DNA of 48,038 bases from Alteromonadaceae bacterium (lineage in GTDB: Bacteria > Pseudomonadota > Gammaproteobacteria > Enterobacterales > Alteromonadaceae), in the NCBI GenBank assembly GCA_015491935.1, contig WGGB01000140.1, positions 1-48,038 on the forward strand. Reading direction: 5' to 3'. Both the position numbers and the translations under genes were made by a program. Of this stretch, positions 8,551 through 17,682 are shown piece by piece. Positions within the stretch are counted from its first letter, which is position 1, and the number at the start of each line of letters is the position of its first letter. Below the pieces are notes generated by a model, which was not told the DNA's origin, searched no databases, and saw only the letters and a list, made by a program, of their open reading frames with translations.

Positions 8551-8560
8551 GATTCATTCA

Positions 8561-9568
8561 ATGATGACATTTCAAGGTAGTCATATTCTTTCAGTTTCTC
8601 AGTTTGATCGAGAAGCTATCGCCAAAATTTTACAAATATCAGCTTCAATGGCACCTTATGCGGCACGACAAAAACGTTGCCATGTTTTAGACGGCGCTAT
8701 TTTAAGTAATCTATTTTTTGAACCCAGTACCCGTACCCGAGTGAGTTTTGGTACCGCATTTAATTTATTAGGCGGTTTTGTGCGCGAAACGGTCGGCGTT
8801 GAAAATTCATCGTTAAGCAAGGGTGAGTCATTATACGACACCGCACAGGTGATCAGCGGTTATTCTGACGTTATCGCTATGCGTCACCCTAAAATGCATT
8901 CAGTTGCTGAGTTTGCACAAGGCAGTAATGTCCCCGTAATTAACGGCGGCGATGGCGCTAATGAACATCCCACCCAAGCACTATTAGATTTATTTACTAT
9001 TCAGTCAGAAATGATGCATTTTGGTAAAGGTTTAGACGGCTTAAATATTGTGCTAATGGGGGATTTAAAACATGGTCGTACCGTACATTCATTATCACGA
9101 TTATTAAGTTTATATAACGATATTACTATTACTATGGTTGCCCCTGATGCACTACAAATGCCTGACAGCGTCATTAGTATTTTGACTGACGCGGGTCATA
9201 AGGTGATCCTGAGTGATAAAATGGCAGGTAACTTAGCCTGCGATGTTATTTATCAAACCCGTATTCAGCAAGAACGCTTTGCCAGTAAAGATGAAGCGGA
9301 GTTATATCGTGGTCATTTCAGTTTAAACCGTGAGGTTTATCAAAAATATTGTCGTGAAAATACCGTGATCATGCATCCATTACCGCGCGATTCTCGTCCT
9401 GAAGCCAATGAACTCGATACCGATTTAAATGATTTACAAAACCTCGCTATTTTCCGTCAAGCACAAAATGGCGTGCTAGTGCGCATGGCATTATTTGCGC
9501 TAACTTTAGGTGTTGAAGAGCAATTAACTCAATACGAAAAATCAGTCAACTGGTACACCAACAAATAG
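8561..9568 (+). CDS. pyrB: Aspartate carbamoyltransferase
   Basis: A 335-residue catalytic chain that joins carbamoyl phosphate to L-aspartate in pyrimidine synthesis. It has the carbamoyl-phosphate site FFEPSTRTRVSF (STRTR at 56-60), the HPTQALLDL block (136-144) and the HPLPR motif near residue 290. I chose the ATG at 8561 rather than the frame's earliest start at 8486: AGGA lies 8 nt upstream, and the 25 extra residues are not family-like. It is somewhat longer than E. coli PyrB (311) and no pyrI regulatory-chain gene follows, so it may work as a free trimer. The leader carries competing hairpins; a dispersed repeat follows the stop by 15 bp. Confidence 0.93.
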   Translation: MMTFQGSHILSVSQFDREAIAKILQISASMAPYAARQKRCHVLDGAILSNLFFEPSTRTRVSFGTAFNLLGGFVRETVGVENSSLSKGESLYDTAQVISGYSDVIAMRHPKMHSVAEFAQGSNVPVINGGDGANEHPTQALLDLFTIQSEMMHFGKGLDGLNIVLMGDLKHGRTVHSLSRLLSLYNDITITMVAPDALQMPDSVISILTDAGHKVILSDKMAGNLACDVIYQTRIQQERFASKDEAELYRGHFSLNREVYQKYCRENTVIMHPLPRDSRPEANELDTDLNDLQNLAIFRQAQNGVLVRMALFALTLGVEEQLTQYEKSVNWYTNK

Positions 9569-9583
9569 CCCTATGTACTTTAT

Positions 9584-9658
9584 TGTAGGTCGCCCCGAGC
9601 GCAGCGAGGCTCGACATAGAGTCTATTAGGCCTTTGTCGAGGCAAGCATCGACCTACA
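9584..9658 (+). repeat. Dispersed palindromic element, short copy
   Basis: 75 bp bounded by TGTAGGTCG (9584-9592) and CGACCTACA (9650-9658), a perfect 9-bp terminal inverted repeat. The interior keeps CCGAGCGCAGCGAGGCTCGA and GTCGAGGCAAGCATCGACC. The same ends and inner blocks recur at 29275-29307 (inverted half) and three times at 47546-47874. It is non-coding and REP/MITE-like. Confidence 0.85.
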
Positions 9659-9762
9659 TATCGTTATGAAACACCTCATAGGCGTATAAAAAAACAAACA
9701 GAGTGAGTGAGGCATTGACTGCCTTATATCAATAATTATAGATAAACTTTACGAGCACAATT

Positions 9763-11052
9763 ATGCAGACTAATTCAGAGCAATTATTTAACCAAGCACA
9801 ACACACGATCCCAGGCGGTGTTAATTCACCTGTACGCGCTTTTAACAGCGTAGGTGGTACACCTTGTTTTATTAAACGTGCCGAAGGTGCTTATATTTAT
9901 GATGCCGACGATAATGCTTATATTGATTATGTGGGTTCTTGGGGGCCGATGATTTTAGGTCACAATCATCCTAAAATTTTAGCGGCGGTTATCGAAACGG
10001 CGAAAAATGGTTTAAGCTTTGGCGCGCCCACCGAACTTGAAATTACCATGGCGGAAAAAGTGCGTGAATTAGTACCGTCAATGGAAAAACTGCGTATGGT
10101 GAGTTCTGGTACCGAAGCCACCATGAGCGCAATACGTTTAGCTCGCGGTTACACGGGTCGTGATAAAATTTTAAAATTTGAAGGCTGTTATCACGGTCAT
10201 GCTGACTCGTTATTAGTCAAAGCAGGATCTGGTGCATTAACTTTAGGTGTGCCTAATTCTCCAGGAATTCCCGCTGATTTTGCCAAACATACTTTAACCG
10301 TTAGCTATAATAACATTGAAGAAGTCAAAGCTATTTTTGAACAATATGCCGATGAAATTGCTTGTATTATTGTTGAACCTGTTGCAGGTAACATGAACTG
10401 TATTCCTCCAGTAGAAGGCTTTTTAGAAGGCTTACGCGAAGTCTGTGATCAATATAAAAGTGTACTTATTTTTGATGAGGTCATGACAGGATTTCGTGTT
10501 GCTTTAGGTGGCGCACAAGCGTTTTATAACATAAAACCAGACTTAACCACCTTAGGTAAAGTGATTGGTGGCGGTATGCCAGTGGGCGCATTTGGTGGTA
10601 AAGCTGAAATTATGGATTACATTGCTCCTGTCGGTCCTGTTTATCAAGCAGGTACGTTATCGGGTAATCCTATTGCAATGGCAGCAGGTTTAGTTTCATT
10701 AACTGAATTAGCACAGGGCGATAAGCATACTCAATTAAGCCGTGCTACCGAAAAATTGGCTATGGGCTTAAAAGCGGCGGCTGAACGTAATGGCATTTCA
10801 TTAGCCATTACTTATGCGGGCGCAATGTTTGGTTTTTTCTTTACAGATCAAGAAAACATTACTAGCTTTGCACAAGCGACCGCTTGTGACGGCGAAAGAT
10901 TTAAAAAATTCTTTCATTTAATGTTAGACGAAGGCATTTATTTAGCACCATCAGCCTTTGAAACTGGCTTTTTATCAACCGCTCATACAGACGACATTAT
11001 TGAAAAAACATTAATTGCTGCAGATAAATGTTTTGCTAAATTAGCGAGTTAA
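9763..11052 (+). CDS. hemL: Glutamate-1-semialdehyde 2,1-aminomutase
   Basis: A 429-residue PLP enzyme of the C5 haem pathway. It converts glutamate-1-semialdehyde to 5-aminolevulinate. Visible are [20 protein letters not shown] (PLP phosphate region), [16 protein letters not shown], and the Schiff-base lysine K266 in [18 protein letters not shown]. Length matches E. coli HemL (426). It is monocistronic, with a weak GAGC ribosome site and a strong 14-bp terminator after the stop. hemE, a later step of the same pathway, is at 44641-45708 but unlinked. Confidence 0.97.
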   Translation: MQTNSEQLFNQAQHTIPGGVNSPVRAFNSVGGTPCFIKRAEGAYIYDADDNAYIDYVGSWGPMILGHNHPKILAAVIETAKNGLSFGAPTELEITMAEKVRELVPSMEKLRMVSSGTEATMSAIRLARGYTGRDKILKFEGCYHGHADSLLVKAGSGALTLGVPNSPGIPADFAKHTLTVSYNNIEEVKAIFEQYADEIACIIVEPVAGNMNCIPPVEGFLEGLREVCDQYKSVLIFDEVMTGFRVALGGAQAFYNIKPDLTTLGKVIGGGMPVGAFGGKAEIMDYIAPVGPVYQAGTLSGNPIAMAAGLVSLTELAQGDKHTQLSRATEKLAMGLKAAAERNGISLAITYAGAMFGFFFTDQENITSFAQATACDGERFKKFFHLMLDEGIYLAPSAFETGFLSTAHTDDIIEKTLIAADKCFAKLAS

Positions 11053-11070
11053 AATTAGCTAATGATTAAA

Positions 11071-11110
11071 AAAAGCCGTGATAATTTATTATTATCACGG
11101 CTTTAATTTA
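11071..11110. terminator. Bidirectional intrinsic terminator, hemL/pgi
   Basis: A perfect 14-bp stem AAAGCCGTGATAAT (11072-11085) / ATTATCACGGCTTT (11091-11104) with a 5-nt loop. It is flanked by an A-run on the left and TTTAATTTAT on the right, so it can serve both convergent genes. Confidence 0.88.
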
Positions 11111-11121
11111 TATATTCAAAC

Positions 11122-11229
11122 CAAACTCACCAACTAACTATTTTCTATTTTGCACGCTGATAATATTTTAGCAAACTCACCAACTAACTATTTTCTATTT
11201 TGCACGCTGATAATATTTTAGCAAACTCA
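11122..11229. repeat. 50-bp tandem duplication at the 3' end of pgi
   Basis: Two identical 50-bp units at 11122-11171 and 11172-11221, followed by the first 8 bp of a third (11222-11229). The right unit contains the last nine codons and stop of pgi; the left unit is a non-coding duplicate just beyond it. Identity with no substitutions points to a recent event, or an assembly error. Confidence 0.95.
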
Positions 11230-12835
11230 TTGTTGAGCAATCATGATCTGCTGATATTTGGTTACTAGCAAGTTCTTGTTGTATTTTTGCAGCAAGCCCT
11301 TTACCTAATTCAACACCCCATTGATCAAATGAACATATTTGCAAGACGATCCCTTGTACAAATATTTTATGTTCATATAAAGCAATTAAACTACCTAACG
11401 TTGCAGGGTCAATACGTTTTAACAAGATAGTGTTGGTAGGACGATTACCTTGATGAACTTTATGAGGCGCCACCATATCAATATAAGCATCGGTTCTACC
11501 TTTTGCTTTTAAATCTGCGCGTACTTGCTCTTCATTAACGCCTGTCATTAATGCTTGGGTTTGGGCAAAAAAGTTAGACATTAAAGTTTCGTGATGCCCT
11601 TTTACTGGTGTAACGCTAGCAACTGAGCCAATAAAATCCGCTGGAACAACATTATTACTTTGATGTAAATATTGATAAAAAGCGTGCTGACCATTAATAC
11701 CTAACTCACCCCAAATAGAGGGTACCGTAGCGTAATCTACCTTTTCACCAAACCAATTTACCGATTTACCATTACTTTCCATTTCGGCCTGCTGTAAATA
11801 AGCAGTAAGCATATGTAAAGTTTGATCATAAGGTAATATCGCTTGAGATTGTGAGCCCAAAAAGGTGGTGTTCCACACACTCAATAATGCCATGATCACG
11901 GGCATATTTTGTTCTAATGGTGTATTAACAAAATGCTCATCCATTTCATGAGCCCCTTCAAGTAATGCTTTAAATTGCTCAAAACCTAAATCCAGCGCAA
12001 TAGGCAAACCAATAGCTGACCACAACGAAAAGCGTCCGCCAACCCAATCCCACATATCAAAAATATTTTCAGCTTCAATACCAAAACTCATGGCATTTTC
12101 TTTATTAGCAGTTACCGCAACAAAATGTTTTCCCACTGCGTTTTCATCAAATGATGAAGCCGTTAACCATTTCATTGCAGTACCTGCATTCATCATAGTT
12201 TCTGTGGTGGTAAATGTTTTTGAGGAAACGATAAAAAGTACTTTTTCAGGATCTAGTGGACGTAATATTTCAACAATTTGTGCACCATCAACATTCGACA
12301 CATAATGCACATTTACACTGTTATCACTGTAATGCTTTAATGCTTCGGTAACCATTTGAGGGCCTAAATTTGAACCGCCAACGCCAATATTAACAATATC
12401 GGTAATACGTTTACCTGAATAACCTAACCAATGCCCTTGGCGTACTTTATTGACAAAAGTCTCCATTTTTTGCCATTGTGCTTGTACGTGCTCACTGACA
12501 TTTTCACCATCTATGGTTAAATCATCACTATTACTGCCACGTAATGCGGTATGAAGTACGGCGCGATTTTCAGTTTTATTAATTTTTTCACCCGCAAACA
12601 TTTTTTCTCGCCAATCAACAACGTGTGTTTCTTTAGCTAGTTCAAATAAAGTTGCCATGGTTTCATCATCAATAAGATTTTTTGAGTAATCTAACAACAT
12701 TTTTGGTAATTCGACCGAAAATTTGGTGAAGCGATCACTGTCTTGAGCAAACAGTGTATTCATATGTTGAGATTTTTTTTGTTCGGCAAGCGATATTAAT
12801 TTTTTCCAACTCGGTAAAGTTTGGCGTTCAGTCAT
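11195..12835 (-). CDS. pgi: Glucose-6-phosphate isomerase
   Basis: A 546-residue cytosolic enzyme that interconverts glucose 6-phosphate and fructose 6-phosphate. Family signatures are visible: VNIGVGGSNLGPQMVTEAL, the SSKTFTTTETM phosphate-binding loop, VGGRFSLWSAIGLPIAL and the C-terminal catalytic-lysine region SFDQWGVELGKGLAAKI. Length matches E. coli (549). AGGA sits 8 nt before the ATG. The last nine codons are part of a 50-bp tandem duplication, but the encoded end (LLKYYQRAK) looks intact. nagA lies upstream on the same strand, 196 bp away, and both feed fructose 6-phosphate metabolism. Confidence 0.97.
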   Translation of the reverse strand: MTERQTLPSWKKLISLAEQKKSQHMNTLFAQDSDRFTKFSVELPKMLLDYSKNLIDDETMATLFELAKETHVVDWREKMFAGEKINKTENRAVLHTALRGSNSDDLTIDGENVSEHVQAQWQKMETFVNKVRQGHWLGYSGKRITDIVNIGVGGSNLGPQMVTEALKHYSDNSVNVHYVSNVDGAQIVEILRPLDPEKVLFIVSSKTFTTTETMMNAGTAMKWLTASSFDENAVGKHFVAVTANKENAMSFGIEAENIFDMWDWVGGRFSLWSAIGLPIALDLGFEQFKALLEGAHEMDEHFVNTPLEQNMPVIMALLSVWNTTFLGSQSQAILPYDQTLHMLTAYLQQAEMESNGKSVNWFGEKVDYATVPSIWGELGINGQHAFYQYLHQSNNVVPADFIGSVASVTPVKGHHETLMSNFFAQTQALMTGVNEEQVRADLKAKGRTDAYIDMVAPHKVHQGNRPTNTILLKRIDPATLGSLIALYEHKIFVQGIVLQICSFDQWGVELGKGLAAKIQQELASNQISADHDCSTMSLLKYYQRAK

Positions 12836-13031
12836 GTGGGATCCTGTTGTGGCATTTTTATAAAAACAATAAATGATATAAAACCATAAGGTATTGTAGA
12901 TATTTACGCTAGTGCTAACGATGATTACATTGTTGACACATAAGTCAATATTTTATCAGTATGTAAAAAGCAAGGCTATAAATTATTAAGCCACTTACAC
13001 CAGCTAATAATAATAAATTATTATTATTTAG

Positions 13032-14162
13032 CTAATTATAAACTTGTTCACCATTAATCCAGGTTTTTTGTACGTATAAGTTATTATTCAGTAATACCAT
13101 ATTGGCTTGTGTTCCGATGCCTAACGAGCCAAATAAATGTGCTTTATTAATATATTTGGCTGGATATAAACTTGCCATACGTAGTGCTTCTTCAAGGGAA
13201 ACATCTAAGTGTTGATAAATATTACGCACACCTGTTGCCATATCTAAAGCCGAACCCGCCAAACTGCCGTCAGGCAAAGTTAATTTGCCATTTTCTAAGG
13301 TGACTTTACGATTAAACAATGCAAACTCTTGTTGTTCACAGCCCACCGTAGGCATGGCATCTGTCACTAAAAAGACTTTACCTTGTGGTTTTATTTTTAA
13401 TGCTATTTTACAACTATGATAATCAACATGATGTCCGTCTACGATTAAGCCACAACTAGTATGATCATTTAAAAAGGCAGCGCCTAATACTCCGGGCTCT
13501 CGTCCTTGAATTGCCGACATGGCATTATATAAATGAGTAAAGCCGTCAGCACCTGCATCAATAGCTTTTTTTGTTGTAGTATAACCAGCATTTGTATGAC
13601 CTAAACAAACTTTAATGCCTAAATTTACCATCCGTGAAATATCTTCTGGTGAAACATTTTCAGGTGCTAAGGTTACTAGAATTTGCCCAATATCTTGACG
13701 TTGCAAAATTTTCCATTCGGCGGCCGAAATAGGACGAATATATTCAGCAATATGCGCGCCTTTTTTCGCTAAAGATAAATGCGGACCTTCAAAATGTATG
13801 CCGACAATACCCTTAACTTTTTGACTAATGGCAGCACTAATTGCGTCAGCAGCCTGCTGCATAGTTTCAATAGTGTCGGTAATTAATGTTGGTAGTAGTG
13901 CTGTGGTGCCGAACTTTGAGTGACTAGCCATAATGGTTTTTAAGCTGGTTAATGAAGGGGAATCATTAAATAAAACATTACCGCCGCCATTTACTTGTAA
14001 GTCAACAAAACCTGGGACAAGTAAACCTTCTGCAATATCATCAACCAGGGCATTATCGTCTGCGGTATAAATCGCGATTATTTTTCCCTGTTTAATCTCT
14101 AGTATTTGATTATGCTGAATACTTTCACCATCAAAAAATTGCCGAGCTAATAAGCGCATCAA
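13032..14162 (-). CDS. nagA: N-acetylglucosamine-6-phosphate deacetylase
   Basis: A 376-residue amidohydrolase-fold enzyme that removes acetate from GlcNAc-6-phosphate, in amino-sugar catabolism and wall recycling. Visible are GLLVPGFVDLQVNGGGN, the metal/substrate block GIHFEGPHLSLAKKGAH, the GHTNAGY histidine and THLYNAMSAIQGREPG, then LVTDAMPTVGC with the catalytic Asp. Length is close to E. coli NagA (382). No nagB, nagK or transporter gene is adjacent, so it stands apart from the usual nag operon. An AT-rich imperfect palindrome (about 13002-13033) overlaps the stop. Confidence 0.95.
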   Translation of the reverse strand: MMRLLARQFFDGESIQHNQILEIKQGKIIAIYTADDNALVDDIAEGLLVPGFVDLQVNGGGNVLFNDSPSLTSLKTIMASHSKFGTTALLPTLITDTIETMQQAADAISAAISQKVKGIVGIHFEGPHLSLAKKGAHIAEYIRPISAAEWKILQRQDIGQILVTLAPENVSPEDISRMVNLGIKVCLGHTNAGYTTTKKAIDAGADGFTHLYNAMSAIQGREPGVLGAAFLNDHTSCGLIVDGHHVDYHSCKIALKIKPQGKVFLVTDAMPTVGCEQQEFALFNRKVTLENGKLTLPDGSLAGSALDMATGVRNIYQHLDVSLEEALRMASLYPAKYINKAHLFGSLGIGTQANMVLLNNNLYVQKTWINGEQVYN

Positions 14163-14249
14163 ATTCTCATCCTTCTATTCTTTTAAACTAGCTCTTGATA
14201 AATAGCACTGAGTTAGAGAAAAATTTAATTAAATAGATATATTACCGCG

Positions 14250-15086
14250 TTATTTATAAAGCGCTAAAATTTCTTTAACTTTAACGCGCCCTTTCCCTTT
14301 TGGACTAATTGTTCGCTGTACTTGAAATAATTCTCTTTTCGTCGCGTTTTTATAAAGTTCACGCGTGAAATCAACATAATGATTAGAAATTACTGTAGGA
14401 ACATTATTGGCTTTCGCTTTTTCTGCGCACTCTACTAACCTTTGTTGATCAGCATCACTAAAAGAGTTGCCCGCATAAGCGGTAAAGTTTGACGTTCTAT
14501 TGATAGGTGAATAAGGGGGATCACAATAAACAACATCATTATTAGAGATTTGATCAAATGCAGTTTCAAAATCACCTTGTAAAAAAATTGCTCGTTGTGC
14601 TCTTTTCGCAAAAAATTCAAGTTCTACTTTTGGAAAATAGGGGTGCTTATAACGCCCAAAAGGAACATTATAACCTCCACTTTTATTATAGCGACATAAG
14701 CCATTGTAACCGTGTCGATTTAAGTATAAAAACAATAGTGAACGTTCATAAGAGTCGGTTGAAGCATTAAATTTTTTGCGTAAATCATAATATTTTTCAG
14801 GCGTATTGTTGTGCCCTCTAAAGTAGTGTTCCGCATCAAAAATAAATTCATCCGATTGATTTTTAATAATATTAAAGAGCGCGATTAAATCTTGATTCAT
14901 ATCGACCAGTAAATATTCATCAAAATCTATATTCAGAAAAACAGATCCACCTCCAACGAAGGGTTCTATTAATCTTTTTTTGCCTTGGGTAGGAAGAACT
15001 TTTAGAATTTCACCAATAACACGTTTTTTACCTCCTGCCCATTTTAAGGCGGATCGCATATTGGCTTGCAATGTATCTTTACTCAC
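14250..15086 (-). CDS. dam: DNA adenine methylase (GATC)
   Basis: A 278-residue N6-adenine methyltransferase of the Dam group. It has the SAM-binding LKWAGGKKRVI near residues 14-24, FVGGGSVFLN (about 43-52) and the catalytic DPPY in VVYCDPPYSPI, followed by NFTAYAGNSFSDADQQRL. Dam methylates adenine in GATC for mismatch repair and replication control. The start is GTG at 15086 with AAGG 7 nt upstream; an ATG nine codons in is the alternative. It follows damX as in E. coli, but a terminator at 15201-15230 separates them, and rpe-gph-trpS are replaced by nagA. Confidence 0.95.
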   Translation of the reverse strand: MSKDTLQANMRSALKWAGGKKRVIGEILKVLPTQGKKRLIEPFVGGGSVFLNIDFDEYLLVDMNQDLIALFNIIKNQSDEFIFDAEHYFRGHNNTPEKYYDLRKKFNASTDSYERSLLFLYLNRHGYNGLCRYNKSGGYNVPFGRYKHPYFPKVELEFFAKRAQRAIFLQGDFETAFDQISNNDVVYCDPPYSPINRTSNFTAYAGNSFSDADQQRLVECAEKAKANNVPTVISNHYVDFTRELYKNATKRELFQVQRTISPKGKGRVKVKEILALYK

Positions 15087-15200
15087 TCGAGACCTTATTG
15101 CTAATGATGCAATGCTTTATTGGCTTTATCTTATTTACGCAGATCTTAACAGGAACAATGAGTATAAGTCTAATTTCATGCAATATAATACTATCTCATA

Positions 15201-15230
15201 TTAAAAAAATAGAGTTAGCGGACTCTATTT
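15201..15230 (-). terminator. Intrinsic terminator after damX
   Basis: Stem AATAGAGT (15208-15215) / ACTCTATT (15222-15229) with a 6-nt loop. On the minus strand it is followed by a run of T (complement of the A-run at 15203-15209). It lies 5 bp after damX, so dam probably has its own promoter. Confidence 0.8.
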
Positions 15231-15234
15231 ATAG

Positions 15235-16560
15235 CTAATTTTTGATTTCATGGTGAATTGCCGCGATAGATTTAATCCAAGGGCGTTGTTTACGTATCTC
15301 TGCTGGCAATAACTTGATAGCTGCTAACGCTTGCGATTTACTTGGATAAACTTTTGACGTAATGACCATAAATTTTTGACCATTAAGCATACGTGTGTAT
15401 ATTCCATAGTCAATATTTTGGTAATTAGCTTTTTCTTGTTGAAAAACACTATCATCAACAAAACCCATGAGTTGAATAACATAGCCTTGCGAAGCCTGTA
15501 GATAATAATCATTATTAAAAATTTTATGTTTAGAATGCTGTGTTTTGTCGACAACAACAGGCAACATAGTTTCTTTATTTTTAATCAGCTTTGTTTTTAC
15601 CTTGGGAGCCTCAGTAACAGTTGCGTTAGTATTAGTAAAATATAACGCCGTTAAAATATCACTAGGTTTAGCTGCGGGTAAGGCTATTGAGGGCGACTGT
15701 GTTAATACTTTAAAAATATCTGCTGCCGTGGCTTTTATTGGCGCTGGCGCTAATACTTTTGCTTTTATTTTGATTTTGCTTGCTATTGTACGAGTATTTT
15801 TTGCTTTATTTAGCTGTTTTTCTATCGGCTTAATTTTATTCGTTTTAGCCTGAGGTAACGCGCTAAAACTAAATAATTTTCTATTTTTTAATTCTAAAAA
15901 TGCAGTGGCGACTAAAGCCAAGAGAATAACTAAGATAAGAAAAAATTTGACGTATTTACTTACGTTAATTGATTTTTTTTCTTTAAATAATTTATTATCA
16001 AATTGTAATAATTGGCCATTTTCAGCGGAAACTAGGGCAACCTTACCTTTAAACAATGATTTTTCAACATTGATTTTTCTACCCGCTTCAAAGGTTGCCA
16101 ACATTACAACATTAATCGTTTTTTTAGCTTTTTTGGCAACTTCAGCTAAGTAGCATAATTCATGCAATATTTTTAGGGGCAATAAGTGAGCATGATCAAT
16201 AACAATACTTATCGGCTGAGGATTCTCTTTCGCTAATCGTAAAATACTAATGGCTAGGGGTTGTTCTGGGTCAAATAATACCCCTGGAAATAGTTGTTCT
16301 ATTAACCGACAACGTATTTGAATTTCATTAAACTTTGCTGAAACAGCAAGATAAGCAGCATTATGATCGTCTGGTAAATCACCTAAAAAAAGGCTTCCAA
16401 TATGAGAGTAGTTACTCGCTAATTCATCGACAACGAGTACAGCCTGTTTTGAAAATCGTAAAATATAATCAATACGTGCATTAGTGCTAATAGCTGCAAC
16501 ACTGCTACTTTGATTAGTGATTTTAGCATTGATTTCATTCGGACTAACTAGCGCTGACAT
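15235..16560 (-). CDS. damX: DamX-like SPOR-domain cell-division protein
   Basis: A 441-residue protein. An N-terminal region (1-200) resembles a degenerate AAA-type ATPase, with no intact Walker A. One membrane helix follows at about 205-225 (FFLILVILLALVATAF), then a long Lys/Ala-rich linker and a C-terminal SPOR domain (about 358-438; YVIQLMGFVDDSVFQQEK). SPOR domains bind denuded septal peptidoglycan, so the protein should localise to the division septum with its C-terminus in the periplasm. Synteny aroK-aroB-damX-dam supports the assignment; length is close to E. coli DamX (428). Confidence 0.9.
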   Translation of the reverse strand: MSALVSPNEINAKITNQSSSVAAISTNARIDYILRFSKQAVLVVDELASNYSHIGSLFLGDLPDDHNAAYLAVSAKFNEIQIRCRLIEQLFPGVLFDPEQPLAISILRLAKENPQPISIVIDHAHLLPLKILHELCYLAEVAKKAKKTINVVMLATFEAGRKINVEKSLFKGKVALVSAENGQLLQFDNKLFKEKKSINVSKYVKFFLILVILLALVATAFLELKNRKLFSFSALPQAKTNKIKPIEKQLNKAKNTRTIASKIKIKAKVLAPAPIKATAADIFKVLTQSPSIALPAAKPSDILTALYFTNTNATVTEAPKVKTKLIKNKETMLPVVVDKTQHSKHKIFNNDYYLQASQGYVIQLMGFVDDSVFQQEKANYQNIDYGIYTRMLNGQKFMVITSKVYPSKSQALAAIKLLPAEIRKQRPWIKSIAAIHHEIKN

Positions 16561-16614
16561 TACTCACCTACTATAATTGGTTTAAATTTTTTAAATTTAA
16601 ACACGATACTTTAA

Positions 16615-17679
16615 TTATAGAATTTGCTTGAGTATGTCTTCTGTTACATCGTCTCGGACTTCAGAACTGCCGATACTTGTAGGTAGAATAAACCTCAGTT
16701 GCCCTGCTAAATTCTTTTTGTCTCGACGCATATGCACGATAAATTCAGCATAACTCATATTTTTAGGTGCAACTAAGGGTAAATCAAACGCGGCGATTAA
16801 TCTTTCTATGCGACGAAGATCTGACACTTCAAGCAAATTCATTGCTACTGCTAACTTAGCAGCAAGTACCATGCCAGTGGCAACAGCTTCGCCATGTAAC
16901 CAAACACCATAACCTTGATCAGCTTCAATGGCATGACCAAAAGTATGCCCTAAGTTTAATAAGGCGCGTACACCACTTTCAGTTTCATCTTCAGCAACAA
17001 TTTTAGCTTTACATTGACAACATTTTTCAATCATTGTGCTTAATATAGCTTTATTGTTACTTTGAATTAATGCGGTATTTTCTTCCAACCATTCGAAAAA
17101 TGCTCGGTCGCCTAAAATACCATATTTAATCACTTCTGCCATACCCGCATTAAATTCTCGCGTAGGTAATGTACCTAAAGTAGCAATATCAATAATGACT
17201 GCTTTAGGTTGATAAAAGGCACCAATCATATTTTTCCCTAAAGGATGATTTACGGCTGTTTTACCACCAACAGAAGAATCTACTTGCGACAATACCGTGG
17301 TGGGTATTTGAATAAAATTAATGCCACGTTGATAACACGCAGCAGCAAAACCTGTAATATCCCCAATAACACCACCACCTAAAGCAATAAGTGTGGTATC
17401 TCTGCCATGTTCATTAGCTAATAAATGTGACATGATTTTTTCAAAATTAGCTAAGTTTTTTTCAGCTTCGCCATCGGGTAATACTATTTCATCAACATCA
17501 AAATTTGCTAATAAATTTTTAACTTGTGCACCATATAAGGGATATACAATGCTATTAGAAACAATACAAACACGTTTATTATTAATATGTTGAAGTAATG
17601 GGCTATCCTTTGTTAATAGCCCATTATCAATGTAGATAGGGTAGCTGCGTTCTGCTAGTTCAACGCGTAGAATGCTCAT
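16615..17679 (-). CDS. aroB: 3-Dehydroquinate synthase
   Basis: A 354-residue NAD- and zinc-dependent enzyme that cyclises DAHP to 3-dehydroquinate, the second step of the shikimate pathway. NAD-binding ALGGGVIGDITGFAA and the QIPTTVLSQVDSSVGGKTAVNHPLGKN block are visible, and the zinc ligands E (EVIKYGILGD), H (LLNLGHTFGHAIE) and H (LHGEAVATGM) are present. Length matches E. coli (362). The start is 3 nt after the aroK stop, so they are co-transcribed. damX follows after 54 bp. Confidence 0.97.
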   Translation of the reverse strand: MSILRVELAERSYPIYIDNGLLTKDSPLLQHINNKRVCIVSNSIVYPLYGAQVKNLLANFDVDEIVLPDGEAEKNLANFEKIMSHLLANEHGRDTTLIALGGGVIGDITGFAAACYQRGINFIQIPTTVLSQVDSSVGGKTAVNHPLGKNMIGAFYQPKAVIIDIATLGTLPTREFNAGMAEVIKYGILGDRAFFEWLEENTALIQSNNKAILSTMIEKCCQCKAKIVAEDETESGVRALLNLGHTFGHAIEADQGYGVWLHGEAVATGMVLAAKLAVAMNLLEVSDLRRIERLIAAFDLPLVAPKNMSYAEFIVHMRRDKKNLAGQLRFILPTSIGSSEVRDDVTEDILKQIL

Positions 17680-17682
17680 CGA

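Noticed and set aside
9584-9658. Intrinsic terminator for pyrB
   Set aside because: It can fold into a hairpin, but no T-run follows and the same sequence recurs elsewhere as a dispersed repeat, so repeat is the better primary call.
14435-15204. Short open frames opposite or shifted within dam (14435-14620, 14558-14770, 14980-15204)
   Set aside because: They overlap a well-supported dam gene in other frames and have no ribosome sites or family features.
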